From positions 665 to 6,439 of the forward strand of contig DCLG01000003.1 in NCBI GenBank assembly GCA_002320935.1: a DNA stretch of 5,775 nucleotides, read 5' to 3'. The notes beneath the pieces are model-generated. The model was given only the letters and a program-made list of their open reading frames with translations. It did no database searches and was not told where the DNA came from. The stretch's first letter is position 1; each line of letters starts with the position of its first letter. Positions 1 to 5,775 of the stretch are shown piece after piece. The translations under genes were made by a program, and so were the position numbers. This DNA is from Pedobacter sp. UBA1654. Lineage in GTDB: Bacteria > Bacteroidota > Bacteroidia > Sphingobacteriales > Sphingobacteriaceae.

Positions 1-14
1 GCGGAAGGTTAAAC

Positions 15-473
15 TCACTCAATTTCCCGATTTCTGACCGCCTTCAAGGCCCCGGTAGACCAGAGCGCCCACAAGATCAACACCGGTTGAAAAAATAACC
101 TTCCCAACCGCTTTCCATCGGTGTCTAATCCAAACGCATCTTTGTGCCCGGTATATTGAGCAATATTTCCTGGGAAGACGAGAACATAAAAAACTGCAAG
201 AAACAATCCTGTATTGACCCGTTGCTTTTTCCAGAAGATGAGTGCTAAACCTAAAGCAATCTCCACAAAACCCGATGAAACAACGATGAAGTCCTTAGGA
301 ACTGGTAACCATTCAGGAACCTGTGCCTGAAATGCCTTCCGCTGAAAGGTCAAGTGGCCTATCCCGGCAAATACCATGAATGTTCCAAGCAGAATTCTCG
401 CTGCTTTTTGTAGAAGGCCGGTATGCTGCTGTCGTTGAATTTTCATGTTGCGATTTGTAGAATTAACAATCAT
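15..473 (-). CDS. DoxX family membrane protein
   Basis: This encodes a small, hydrophobic, probably four-helix inner-membrane protein of 152 residues. Membrane segments lie at about 25-43, 62-80, 86-104 and 125-142. Family-like signatures are AGIGHLTF (36-43), the VPEWLP stretch after the first helix (52-57), SGFVEIALGL (67-76) and the VFPGNIAQY turn (99-107). These match the DoxX/DoxX-like superfamily. The biochemical role of such proteins is mostly unknown, although some have been linked to oxidative stress or quinone-linked redox systems; nothing here shows a substrate. The length is normal for the family and the stop is TGA. The start is uncertain: ATG 473 gives the longest frame, but Met10 (ATG 444-446) begins MKIQRQQ and leaves all family motifs intact. 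The gene is divergent from the acetyltransferase and has no visible partner inside the window. Confidence 0.82.
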   Translation of the reverse strand: MIVNSTNRNMKIQRQQHTGLLQKAARILLGTFMVFAGIGHLTFQRKAFQAQVPEWLPVPKDFIVVSSGFVEIALGLALIFWKKQRVNTGLFLAVFYVLVFPGNIAQYTGHKDAFGLDTDGKRLGRLFFQPVLILWALWSTGALKAVRNREIE

Positions 474-510
474 ATGATCAGCTTGTTTGCATTAGACCCG
501 TTGAACCAAG

Positions 511-539
511 GCCTGTACACCGCCATCTTGCTATCTTTG
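511..539 (+). promoter_or_regulatory. Bacteroidota-type promoter of the GNAT gene
   Basis: TTG at 511-513 is followed after 18 bases by TATCTTTG at 532-539, a full match to the Bacteroidota -7 consensus TAnnTTTG. The -33 TTG spacing is also as expected. Transcription would begin a few bases after 539, giving a 5' leader of only about 8-11 bases before ATG 554. No Shine-Dalgarno sequence is present in that leader, as is common in this phylum. The assignment rests on motif match and position only. Confidence 0.72.
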
Positions 540-553
540 CAGTAGCATAGAAT

Positions 554-1237
554 ATGAATCATATCTTAGATAAACCCATTTGGTGGGCACTGCACGATGA
601 CTGTAAGCATCTTGGACAAGGAAGCGATCAGGTTAAAATTTTTCATCCAGAGGTTGCCCCCTTTGCTGCAGTAAGTTCGGATACGACCGACAACTTTCAA
701 GGCTTGTACGAGCGTATTCAGAATGAACAGGTAGTGGTGATGTTTTCACCTAAACAGGATCTTGATCCCGCTCCTTTGAATATTATCGCTAACATCCCGG
801 GTATTCAAATGGTCTTTGAAGGTAAAGTGGAAGCGTCAGAACCAGAAAGCCTAACCGAGATTGTTGAACTTGGAGAAGCGCAGATCCCAGAAATGCTGGC
901 ATTGTCGCAGATTGCGCAACCTGGTCCTTTCTCTAAGCGTACCATTGAATTCGGTGGATACAACGGAATTTACCGTGTTGAAAACCTGGTTGCAATGTTG
1001 GGTGAGCGCCTGCGTACCGGACAATTTACAGAGATCAGCGCTGTATGTACACATCCGGATTATGCCGGAAAAGGTTTTGCCCGTAAGTTATTGACGCACA
1101 TCGTTGGAAAAATAACCGCAGAGGGACGAGTTCCTTATCTGCACGTAAGATTGGACAACACCGGGGCCATTGAACTTTACCGAAAATTAGGGTTTGTAAA
1201 GCGTTCTGATATGAACTTTTATGTACTCAAAAAGTGA
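554..1237 (+). CDS. GNAT family N-acetyltransferase (FR47-like)
   Basis: This is a predicted cytoplasmic acetyl-CoA-dependent N-acetyltransferase of 227 residues; the acceptor cannot be read from the sequence. The C-terminal half carries the GNAT core. There is a beta-strand EISAVCTHPDY (about 160-170), then the acetyl-CoA pyrophosphate-binding loop AGKGFA (171-176) leading into helix ARKLLTHIV. A later strand, PYLHVR, is followed by DNTGAIELYRKLGF, the typical C-terminal GNAT motif whose Tyr is often the general acid. The usual Arg/Gln at the start of the loop is Ala171, a change that FR47-like members tolerate. The N-terminal half (IWWALHDDCKHLGQG, then HPEVAPFAAV) looks like the degenerate N-terminal domain found in this subgroup, so the length fits. 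ATG 554 sits just behind a strong promoter. The gene is convergent with the TonB-like gene. Confidence 0.88.
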   Translation: MNHILDKPIWWALHDDCKHLGQGSDQVKIFHPEVAPFAAVSSDTTDNFQGLYERIQNEQVVVMFSPKQDLDPAPLNIIANIPGIQMVFEGKVEASEPESLTEIVELGEAQIPEMLALSQIAQPGPFSKRTIEFGGYNGIYRVENLVAMLGERLRTGQFTEISAVCTHPDYAGKGFARKLLTHIVGKITAEGRVPYLHVRLDNTGAIELYRKLGFVKRSDMNFYVLKK

Positions 1238-1240
1238 ACT

Positions 1241-1283
1241 TGGCTCGTCCAATCAGACACAATGCACTTATTAAGACGAGCCA
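1241..1283. terminator. Probable bidirectional terminator hairpin
   Basis: TGGCTCGTC (1241-1249) and GACGAGCCA (1275-1283) form a perfect 9-bp inverted repeat around a 25-base loop. It lies between two convergent genes, starting 4 bases after the GNAT stop codon and ending 5 bases from the TonB-like stop codon. On the plus strand the stem is followed by TTTAATTATT. On the minus strand it is followed, after a few bases, by a CTTTTTG run. Both sides are therefore compatible with intrinsic termination. The loop is longer than usual, so a plain binding site or a transcript-stabilising hairpin is possible. Confidence 0.55.
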
Positions 1284-1288
1284 TTTAA

Positions 1289-2116
1289 TTATTGTGAAAG
1301 TGCAAAACTGATCGGGATATTGTACTTCACCCGTACCTTCCTGCCATTCTGAATGCCCGGTATCCAGGGTGGACTCGCTTTTAATACCCTTATGGCTTCC
1401 TCGTCGGTACCGCCGCCTAACTTGCGAAGCACATGAATGTCTGTCAGCTCCCCATTAAGCTCAACCACAAAAGACACGAAAACTTTACCCTGGATATTTG
1501 CTTCTGCAGCCATCGCCGGATATCTTATGGATTTGCTAAGATAATTGTAGAACTTGTCCATGCCGCCCGGAAAACTCGGCTGCACTTCCAGGAGCGTCAT
1601 ATCGTAAACCTTATTATCATCAACCACTGCTGCTACAGACTGTTTAGGCCCATCTCCCGCGGGCTCAACAATCACGATATCGCCAACTGGTGATCCGGCT
1701 ACGGTCTTCTGACCAGGATCAGCATTTTCCAGATCTTTAAGCTGCGGAGGGTCCACATCATTAACAAGGTTATCTGCAATAACAACAGGAGGTGGAAACT
1801 TCAGCTGATCTTGCCGTGCAGGAGGTGGCTCAACAGCTCGGGGTATCGGTGTTTCAGGGTTTACTGCCGGAGGCGGTGCCACAACAACCTCCACCTGCTT
1901 ATTGACAGCATCAGCGTGTGCAGCCCCTTTGATCAAAGCGATGAGCCTGGGTGCCAAAAACAGGAGAACGAATACTGTGCCGGCATAAAGTAATGCCTTT
2001 GTGGTATTCCGGTCGCTTTTCCGGCGGAGGTCGTACGCACCATAGCTCTTATTTTTCTGGGCGAAAATCACTTCAAGCCATTCTTCTCTGTGCAGGTTGA
2101 GTTTGGAACCGAACAT
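1289..2116 (-). CDS. TonB family energy transducer
   Basis: This 275-residue protein has the TonB architecture: an inner-membrane anchor spanning the periplasm to pass proton-motive force from ExbB/ExbD to TonB-dependent outer-membrane receptors. In order, there is a cytoplasmic N-terminus with WLEVIFAQKNKSYGAYDLRR (13-32), typical of Bacteroidota TonB proteins, and one membrane helix at about 42-62. A Pro/Val-rich periplasmic linker follows (about 79-125, with PPP clusters at 81-83, 97-99 and 108-110). The C-terminal TonB domain covers about 177-275. That domain shows EVQPSFPGG (177-185), the conserved YP (199-200), IQGKVFVSFVV (208-218) and PPWIPGIQNGRKV (249-261). The length is normal and the stop is TAA. 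No exbB, exbD or receptor gene is in the window, so this is probably one of several TonB copies; its receptor cannot be named. ATG 2116 is chosen because FGSKLNLHREEWLE is the usual family beginning. Confidence 0.92.
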   Translation of the reverse strand: MFGSKLNLHREEWLEVIFAQKNKSYGAYDLRRKSDRNTTKALLYAGTVFVLLFLAPRLIALIKGAAHADAVNKQVEVVVAPPPAVNPETPIPRAVEPPPARQDQLKFPPPVVIADNLVNDVDPPQLKDLENADPGQKTVAGSPVGDIVIVEPAGDGPKQSVAAVVDDNKVYDMTLLEVQPSFPGGMDKFYNYLSKSIRYPAMAAEANIQGKVFVSFVVELNGELTDIHVLRKLGGGTDEEAIRVLKASPPWIPGIQNGRKVRVKYNIPISFALSQ

Positions 2117-2129
2117 AACATTAAGGTTT

Positions 2130-2141
2130 AAGTAAATACTT
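2130..2141. repeat. Small inverted repeat upstream of the TonB-like gene
   Basis: AAGTA (2130-2134) and TACTT (2137-2141) form a 5-bp inverted repeat with a 2-base centre, beginning 14 bases before the TonB-like start codon. It lies in the AT-rich 162-base gap between the divergent TonB-like and ATPase genes. It could be a small operator, but AT-rich DNA gives such repeats by chance. No good TAnnTTTG promoter was found on either strand of this gap. Confidence 0.2.
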
Positions 2142-2278
2142 TTATTTTAGTTTAATGATGTTGGTCCACAACGCTTTCCATAAACCTGCAATTAAAATTC
2201 ACTTGATGTTTAAAACCAACAACTCCAACTTTAAATTGTTAATATGTCGTTCCATCCATAAAGTACCATCATCTCCAT

Positions 2279-4927
2279 ATGTCATATTTTTCCAAATCCA
2301 TCCCAGATGTTCTATCCGAGCTCAATGTCGATCCTGATATTGGACTTTCCACGGAAGAAGTTACCAAACGTCAGGAGCAATACGGCCCCAATAAACTCGT
2401 AGGTAAAAAGCGAAAAACGATTCTTCAGCTTTTTATCGCTCAACTGCAGGATTGGTTGATTTACGTCCTTTTTGTTGCAGTTGTGATTACACTTTTCATG
2501 GGCGAATATGTGGATGCCATAATCATTCTGATCGTGATCATCCTGAATGCCGTGCTCGGTGTCGTGCAGGAAATCAAAGCCGGTAATGCCATTGAGGCAC
2601 TGCAGAAGATCGCTTCCCCAAAAGCGATTGTGAAAAGGGATGGAAACATCAAGGAAGTAGATTCAGAAACTTTAGTGCCGGGCGATATTCTTGTTCTGGA
2701 TACCGGGAGGTTCATTGCCGCGGACATCCGGCTTATAGAGTCAGCCAACCTGCAGGTTGAGGAATCCTCACTCACCGGGGAATCGGTGCCATCAAGCAAG
2801 GAAGCTGATGAGTTACACGATGAAGATACGGCGCTGGGCGACCGGAACAACTCCGCCTTTATGTCCACGCTGGTGACTTATGGCAGGGGTGTTGGGGTGG
2901 TCACCGGGACAAGCATGCAGACAGAGGTTGGTAAGATTGCCAACATCATTGGGAATGAACAGGATTCCAAAACACCCCTGGAAGAACGGCTGGATAAGCT
3001 TGGAAAGACCCTGGGCCTGCTTGCAATTGGCATTTGTGTGTTCATTTTTGTTGTTGCCTGGTTTCAGGGGCGTGAGCTGCTGGAAATGTTCCTGACTTCC
3101 GTGTCTCTGGCTGTGGCATCCATTCCTGAGGGGCTGGCGGCCATAGTAGCTGTGGTGCTTTCCATTGGCGTGACCAGCATGTCTAAACGCAATGCCATCA
3201 TCAGGCAGTTGCCGGCAGTGGAGACGCTGGGCTCCGTGAATATCATTTGCTCTGATAAAACCGGTACGCTCACCCAAAATAAAATGACTGTTACGAATAG
3301 CTTCACACTTGAAGCTGAGGTGGAGATTGCAGGTCAACAGCAAGGCACGCCAGATACCGAGCGCCTTGCAAAAGCCATGGTGCTCTGCTCCGATGCAACC
3401 TTTGAAAACGATGAGGGTACAGGTGATCCGACCGAGATTGCACTGCTGATACTTGCAGATAACCTGAATATGGATCGTAAAGCATTGCTGCAGGACAACA
3501 AACGAATCGGTGAATTTGCATTTGATTCCGACCGCAAGCTGATGTCTACCTTGATCGAAGGTGAGGGGAAATACACGGTATATACCAAAGGCGCGATTGA
3601 TAATCTTCTGGATAAGTGTACCCGTGTACTCATTGAAGGCAAAGAAACCTCAATTACTGAAGATCATAAAACCGCATTCCTGAATGCTGCCGAGCAAATG
3701 TCTGATCAGGCATTACGTACGCTGGGCGCTGCCTACAAAGATGTTGATGGGCAGATCCCCGAAGATCAGATGGAACAGGATCTGGTATTGATCGGTATGG
3801 TGGGCATGATAGATCCACCGCGTCCTGAAGTCATCGACTCGGTAAAACGTGCAAAGGATGCTGGCATAACCTGTGTCATGATCACCGGCGACCATAAGAA
3901 TACGGCCTTCGCCATCGCTCGTGAACTCGGTATTGCTGAAGATATTAAACAAGCGCTGACGAGTCAGGAATTAAACGCAATGAAAGAAGAGGACTTTATT
4001 GCCAATGTTGAGCAATATCATGTATTTGCAAGGGTATCCCCCGAAGATAAGGTCCGGATTGTTCGTGCGCTTAAATCTCATGGCAATATTGTATCAATGA
4101 CCGGAGATGGTGTAAATGATGCACCATCACTAAACGCCGCGGATATCGGCGTAGCCATGGGCATCACCGGAACAGATGTGGCAAAAGGCGCAGCCGATAT
4201 GATCCTCACCGATGATAATTTCTCCACCATTGTGGTCGCCATTGAACAAGGCAGAAATATCTACAACAACATCAGAAAGTCTGTTATATTCCTGTTAACC
4301 TGTAATCTGGGTGAAGTTATTACCATGTTTTTAACCCTCAGCATTGGCTGGGAAGCACCATTGATCGCTACACAGCTACTCTGGATCAACCTGGTCACTG
4401 ACTCCTTGCCAGCGGTAGCATTGGGTATGGACCCGGGAGATCCTGATGTTATGAAAGAGAAACCCCGAGCTAAAAATGAGAGCTTCTTCGCAGGCGGGGC
4501 AGGCATGAATGTGTTAACGGGTGGATTACTGATCGGACTGCTAACTGTTATTGGATTCTGGTATGGGTACTATGAACATGGCGCAAGCCCTTTCGACCAT
4601 AGCGTATCGCCTGAAATTGTGGAATATGCCAGAACCATGGCATTCATGGTGCTTGTTGCCAGTCAGCTTTTCTATTCACTGGCCATAAGGAACCATGTGA
4701 AATCCATCTTCCAAATTGGGGTGTTCAGTAATAAATACCTTGCCGGTGCCATTGTACTCGGTCTGGCTTTACAATTGCTCGTAATTGGCGTCCCTTTTAT
4801 GCAGGATGCTTTCGGATTGCAAATGCTTGACCTTAAAGGCTGGATCATGGTGATCGCACTTGGTCTGGTACCGCTAATCCTTAGTGAGTTCCTGAAAATC
4901 TTCCGTAGAAAACATCAGGCCGCCTGA
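2279..4927 (+). CDS. P2A-type cation-transporting ATPase (Ca2+-ATPase-like)
   Basis: This is a complete 882-residue P-type ATPase, most likely exporting Ca2+ from the cytoplasm with ATP. The N-terminal cation-ATPase domain covers about 1-50, with M1-M2 at about 57-98. The actuator loop carries TGES (166-169). M3-M4 follow, with the ion-site motif PEGL at 283-286. The phosphorylation motif DKTGT has the acceptor Asp326. The nucleotide-binding domain has YTKGA with Lys437, and the hinge TGD is at 536-538. TGDGVND is at 608-614, with Mg2+-binding Asp610 and Asp614. M5-M10 end the protein. Ion ligands by comparison with SERCA are Glu284 (M4), Asn676 and Glu679 (M5), and Asn704, Thr707 and Asp708 (M6). 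The M8 position equivalent to SERCA Glu908 is Gln796. No heavy-metal-binding domain or CPC motif is present, which argues against a Cu/Zn pump; Mn2+ or another cation cannot be excluded. There is no alternative start nearby and no Shine-Dalgarno sequence before ATG 2279. Confidence 0.95.
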   Translation: MSYFSKSIPDVLSELNVDPDIGLSTEEVTKRQEQYGPNKLVGKKRKTILQLFIAQLQDWLIYVLFVAVVITLFMGEYVDAIIILIVIILNAVLGVVQEIKAGNAIEALQKIASPKAIVKRDGNIKEVDSETLVPGDILVLDTGRFIAADIRLIESANLQVEESSLTGESVPSSKEADELHDEDTALGDRNNSAFMSTLVTYGRGVGVVTGTSMQTEVGKIANIIGNEQDSKTPLEERLDKLGKTLGLLAIGICVFIFVVAWFQGRELLEMFLTSVSLAVASIPEGLAAIVAVVLSIGVTSMSKRNAIIRQLPAVETLGSVNIICSDKTGTLTQNKMTVTNSFTLEAEVEIAGQQQGTPDTERLAKAMVLCSDATFENDEGTGDPTEIALLILADNLNMDRKALLQDNKRIGEFAFDSDRKLMSTLIEGEGKYTVYTKGAIDNLLDKCTRVLIEGKETSITEDHKTAFLNAAEQMSDQALRTLGAAYKDVDGQIPEDQMEQDLVLIGMVGMIDPPRPEVIDSVKRAKDAGITCVMITGDHKNTAFAIARELGIAEDIKQALTSQELNAMKEEDFIANVEQYHVFARVSPEDKVRIVRALKSHGNIVSMTGDGVNDAPSLNAADIGVAMGITGTDVAKGAADMILTDDNFSTIVVAIEQGRNIYNNIRKSVIFLLTCNLGEVITMFLTLSIGWEAPLIATQLLWINLVTDSLPAVALGMDPGDPDVMKEKPRAKNESFFAGGAGMNVLTGGLLIGLLTVIGFWYGYYEHGASPFDHSVSPEIVEYARTMAFMVLVASQLFYSLAIRNHVKSIFQIGVFSNKYLAGAIVLGLALQLLVIGVPFMQDAFGLQMLDLKGWIMVIALGLVPLILSEFLKIFRRKHQAA

Positions 4928-4935
4928 TTTCTGCG

Positions 4936-4954
4936 GAACAATTGTTTGTTGTTC
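4936..4954. repeat. Inverted repeat between the ATPase and SDR genes
   Basis: GAACAA (4936-4941) and TTGTTC (4949-4954) form a 6-bp inverted repeat around 7 bases. Inside it AACAATTGTT (4937-4946) is a perfect 10-bp palindrome. It begins 9 bases after the ATPase stop codon and overlaps the presumed -33 element of the next gene. It could be an operator for that gene or a weak hairpin at the ATPase transcript end. The stem is AT-rich and lacks a following T-run, so it is a poor intrinsic terminator. Confidence 0.3.
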
Positions 4955-4973
4955 ATACTGTTTTGAATCTTTG
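4945..4973 (+). promoter_or_regulatory. Probable Bacteroidota-type promoter of the SDR gene
   Basis: TTTG at 4945-4948 is followed after 17 bases by AATCTTTG at 4966-4973. The second box matches the TAnnTTTG consensus at every fixed base except the first. Transcription from it would start about 4-7 bases later, essentially on the TTG start codon at 4978. This implies the SDR gene can be transcribed apart from the ATPase gene, with almost no leader. Confidence 0.5.
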
Positions 4974-4977
4974 CGTT

Positions 4978-5775
4978 TTGAAAATACTGCTTACCGGTGT
5001 CACCGGATATATCGCCCAAAGATTATTGCCTGTGCTGCTGGAGCAAGGCCATGAGGTTGTTGCCTGTGTAAGAGATATACACCGGTTCAATCACAACTAT
5101 ACCTCATCGAGGCTCCAGATCATCGAGGTGGATTTTCTGAAAGCAGACACGCTACAGCGAATTCCAAAGGACCTTGATGTTGCCTATTACCTCATCCATT
5201 CCATGTCCACACAGGTTGCAGACTTTACGGAAATGGAGCAAGCCTGTGCACAAAACTTCAGGCTGCGCATAGAAGCGACTAATGTTAAGCAGGTCATTTA
5301 CCTGAGTGGTATTATCAATGATGTGGGCTTGTCCAAACATTTGAGCTCCAGAAAGAACGTTGAAGATATCCTTGGCGATGCAACTTTCGCCCTCACAACA
5401 CTTCGTGCAGGCATTATTGTAGGTTCAGGAAGTGCGTCTTTCGAAATCATCCGTGATCTTGTTGAAAAGCTGCCCATCATGATCACGCCAAAATGGTTAA
5501 AAACCAAATGCCAGCCAATCGGTATCCGGAATGTCGTAGAATTTCTATGTGGCGTTATGGGCCGGAATGAAACCTATGATAGATCATACGATATCGGCGG
5601 AACCGAGATCCTGACCTATAAGGTGATGTTACTGCGTTTTGCTAAAATAAGAGGCTTAAAGCGACGCATCTTCATTGTGCCCGTGATGACACCGCGTCTA
5701 TCTTCCTACTGGTTATATTTTGTGACTTCCACCTCTTACGTGCTTGCCAAAAACCTGGTGAATAGCATGAAGGTG
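4978..5775 (+). CDS. Atypical SDR NAD(P)-binding protein, 5' part (cut by window end)
   Basis: The first 266 codons of a longer gene are present; no stop occurs before the right edge. The product begins with a Rossmann fold. The dinucleotide-binding loop TGVTGYIA (6-13) follows a first strand KILL, and the next strand ends in VRD (residues about 31-33). Further features are YYLIHSM (70-76), the strand-end VIYLSGI (106-112), SSRKNVEDIL (123-132), LRAGIIVGSGS (142-152), CQPIGIRNV (178-186) and YDIGGTE (204-210). A PVMTPRLSSYW stretch lies at 235-245. This pattern fits the atypical/extended SDR group (NAD-dependent epimerase/NmrA-like), specifically the roughly 480-residue proteins that carry a C-terminal DUF2867 domain, which would lie outside the window. 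The substrate is unknown. TTG 4978 is chosen because it puts the loop at the usual residue 6 and no ATG or GTG precedes it in frame. The third loop glycine is Ala13, which is accepted in atypical SDRs. Confidence 0.82.
   Translation, partial: MKILLTGVTGYIAQRLLPVLLEQGHEVVACVRDIHRFNHNYTSSRLQIIEVDFLKADTLQRIPKDLDVAYYLIHSMSTQVADFTEMEQACAQNFRLRIEATNVKQVIYLSGIINDVGLSKHLSSRKNVEDILGDATFALTTLRAGIIVGSGSASFEIIRDLVEKLPIMITPKWLKTKCQPIGIRNVVEFLCGVMGRNETYDRSYDIGGTEILTYKVMLLRFAKIRGLKRRIFIVPVMTPRLSSYWLYFVTSTSYVLAKNLVNSMKV

Noticed and set aside
1433..1693. Open frame antisense to the TonB-like gene
   Set aside because: The opposite strand encodes the conserved TonB C-terminal domain; the antisense translation has no recognisable motif.
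2155..2337. Short open frame (60 codons) across the ATPase upstream gap
   Set aside because: It overlaps the ATPase start in another frame, has no recognisable domain and no promoter or ribosome-binding context, so it is most likely chance.
2813..3343. 176-codon open frame antisense to the ATPase gene
   Set aside because: It lies wholly inside a clearly coding P-type ATPase gene. The translation is rich in His, Gln and Arg with no family signature, typical of a shadow frame.
2279..4927. Heavy-metal (P1B) or Na,K-type identity of the ATPase
   Set aside because: There is no CPC/SPC motif or N-terminal metal-binding domain. M5-M6 read CNLGE and WINLVTD, as in Ca2+ pumps, rather than the Na,K-ATPase versions.
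4936..4954. Rho-independent terminator of the ATPase gene
   Set aside because: The stem is only 6 bp, AT-rich and not followed by a T-run, so it is listed as an inverted repeat instead.
1..5775. Mobile element, CRISPR array, defence system or RNA gene
   Set aside because: No transposase, integrase, terminal repeats, regularly spaced repeats, or tRNA- or rRNA-like segments were seen. The genes present belong to common housekeeping or membrane families.

Overview
The window reads as an ordinary chromosomal segment from a member of the Bacteroidota, of moderate GC content. Two things support this. One is a near-ideal Bacteroidota promoter (TTG, 18 bases, TATCTTTG) ahead of the acetyltransferase gene, with a similar one ahead of the last gene. 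The other is a TonB-family protein with the cytoplasmic N-terminus (NKSYGAYDLRR) typical of that phylum. No convincing Shine-Dalgarno sequence is seen before the genes, which also fits.

Layout from left to right: (1) a DoxX-family small membrane protein on the minus strand (15-473). (2) A divergent 80-base gap holding the promoter of a plus-strand GNAT N-acetyltransferase (554-1237). (3) A convergent 51-base gap with a 9-bp perfect inverted repeat, probably a shared terminator. (4) A TonB-like energy transducer on the minus strand (1289-2116). (5) A 162-base AT-rich divergent gap with no clear promoter. (6) A complete 882-residue P2A-type cation-transporting (Ca2+-ATPase-like) P-type ATPase on the plus strand (2279-4927). 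(7) A 50-base gap with a palindrome and a promoter. (8) The first 266 codons of an atypical SDR NAD(P)-binding protein, probably starting at TTG 4978 and running off the right edge. No gene-free stretch exceeds 300 bases.

The genes do not form an obvious pathway. Orientation alternates, so most are probably separate transcription units. Only the ATPase and the SDR gene lie in the same direction close together, and the SDR gene appears to have its own promoter. No mobile element, CRISPR array, tRNA, rRNA, phage or defence gene was seen, and I found no evidence for a new biological system. The points most worth a second look are the probable leaderless TTG start of the SDR gene, the mixed ion-site signature of the ATPase (site II complete, site I lacking its M8 glutamate), and the uncertain start of the DoxX gene.
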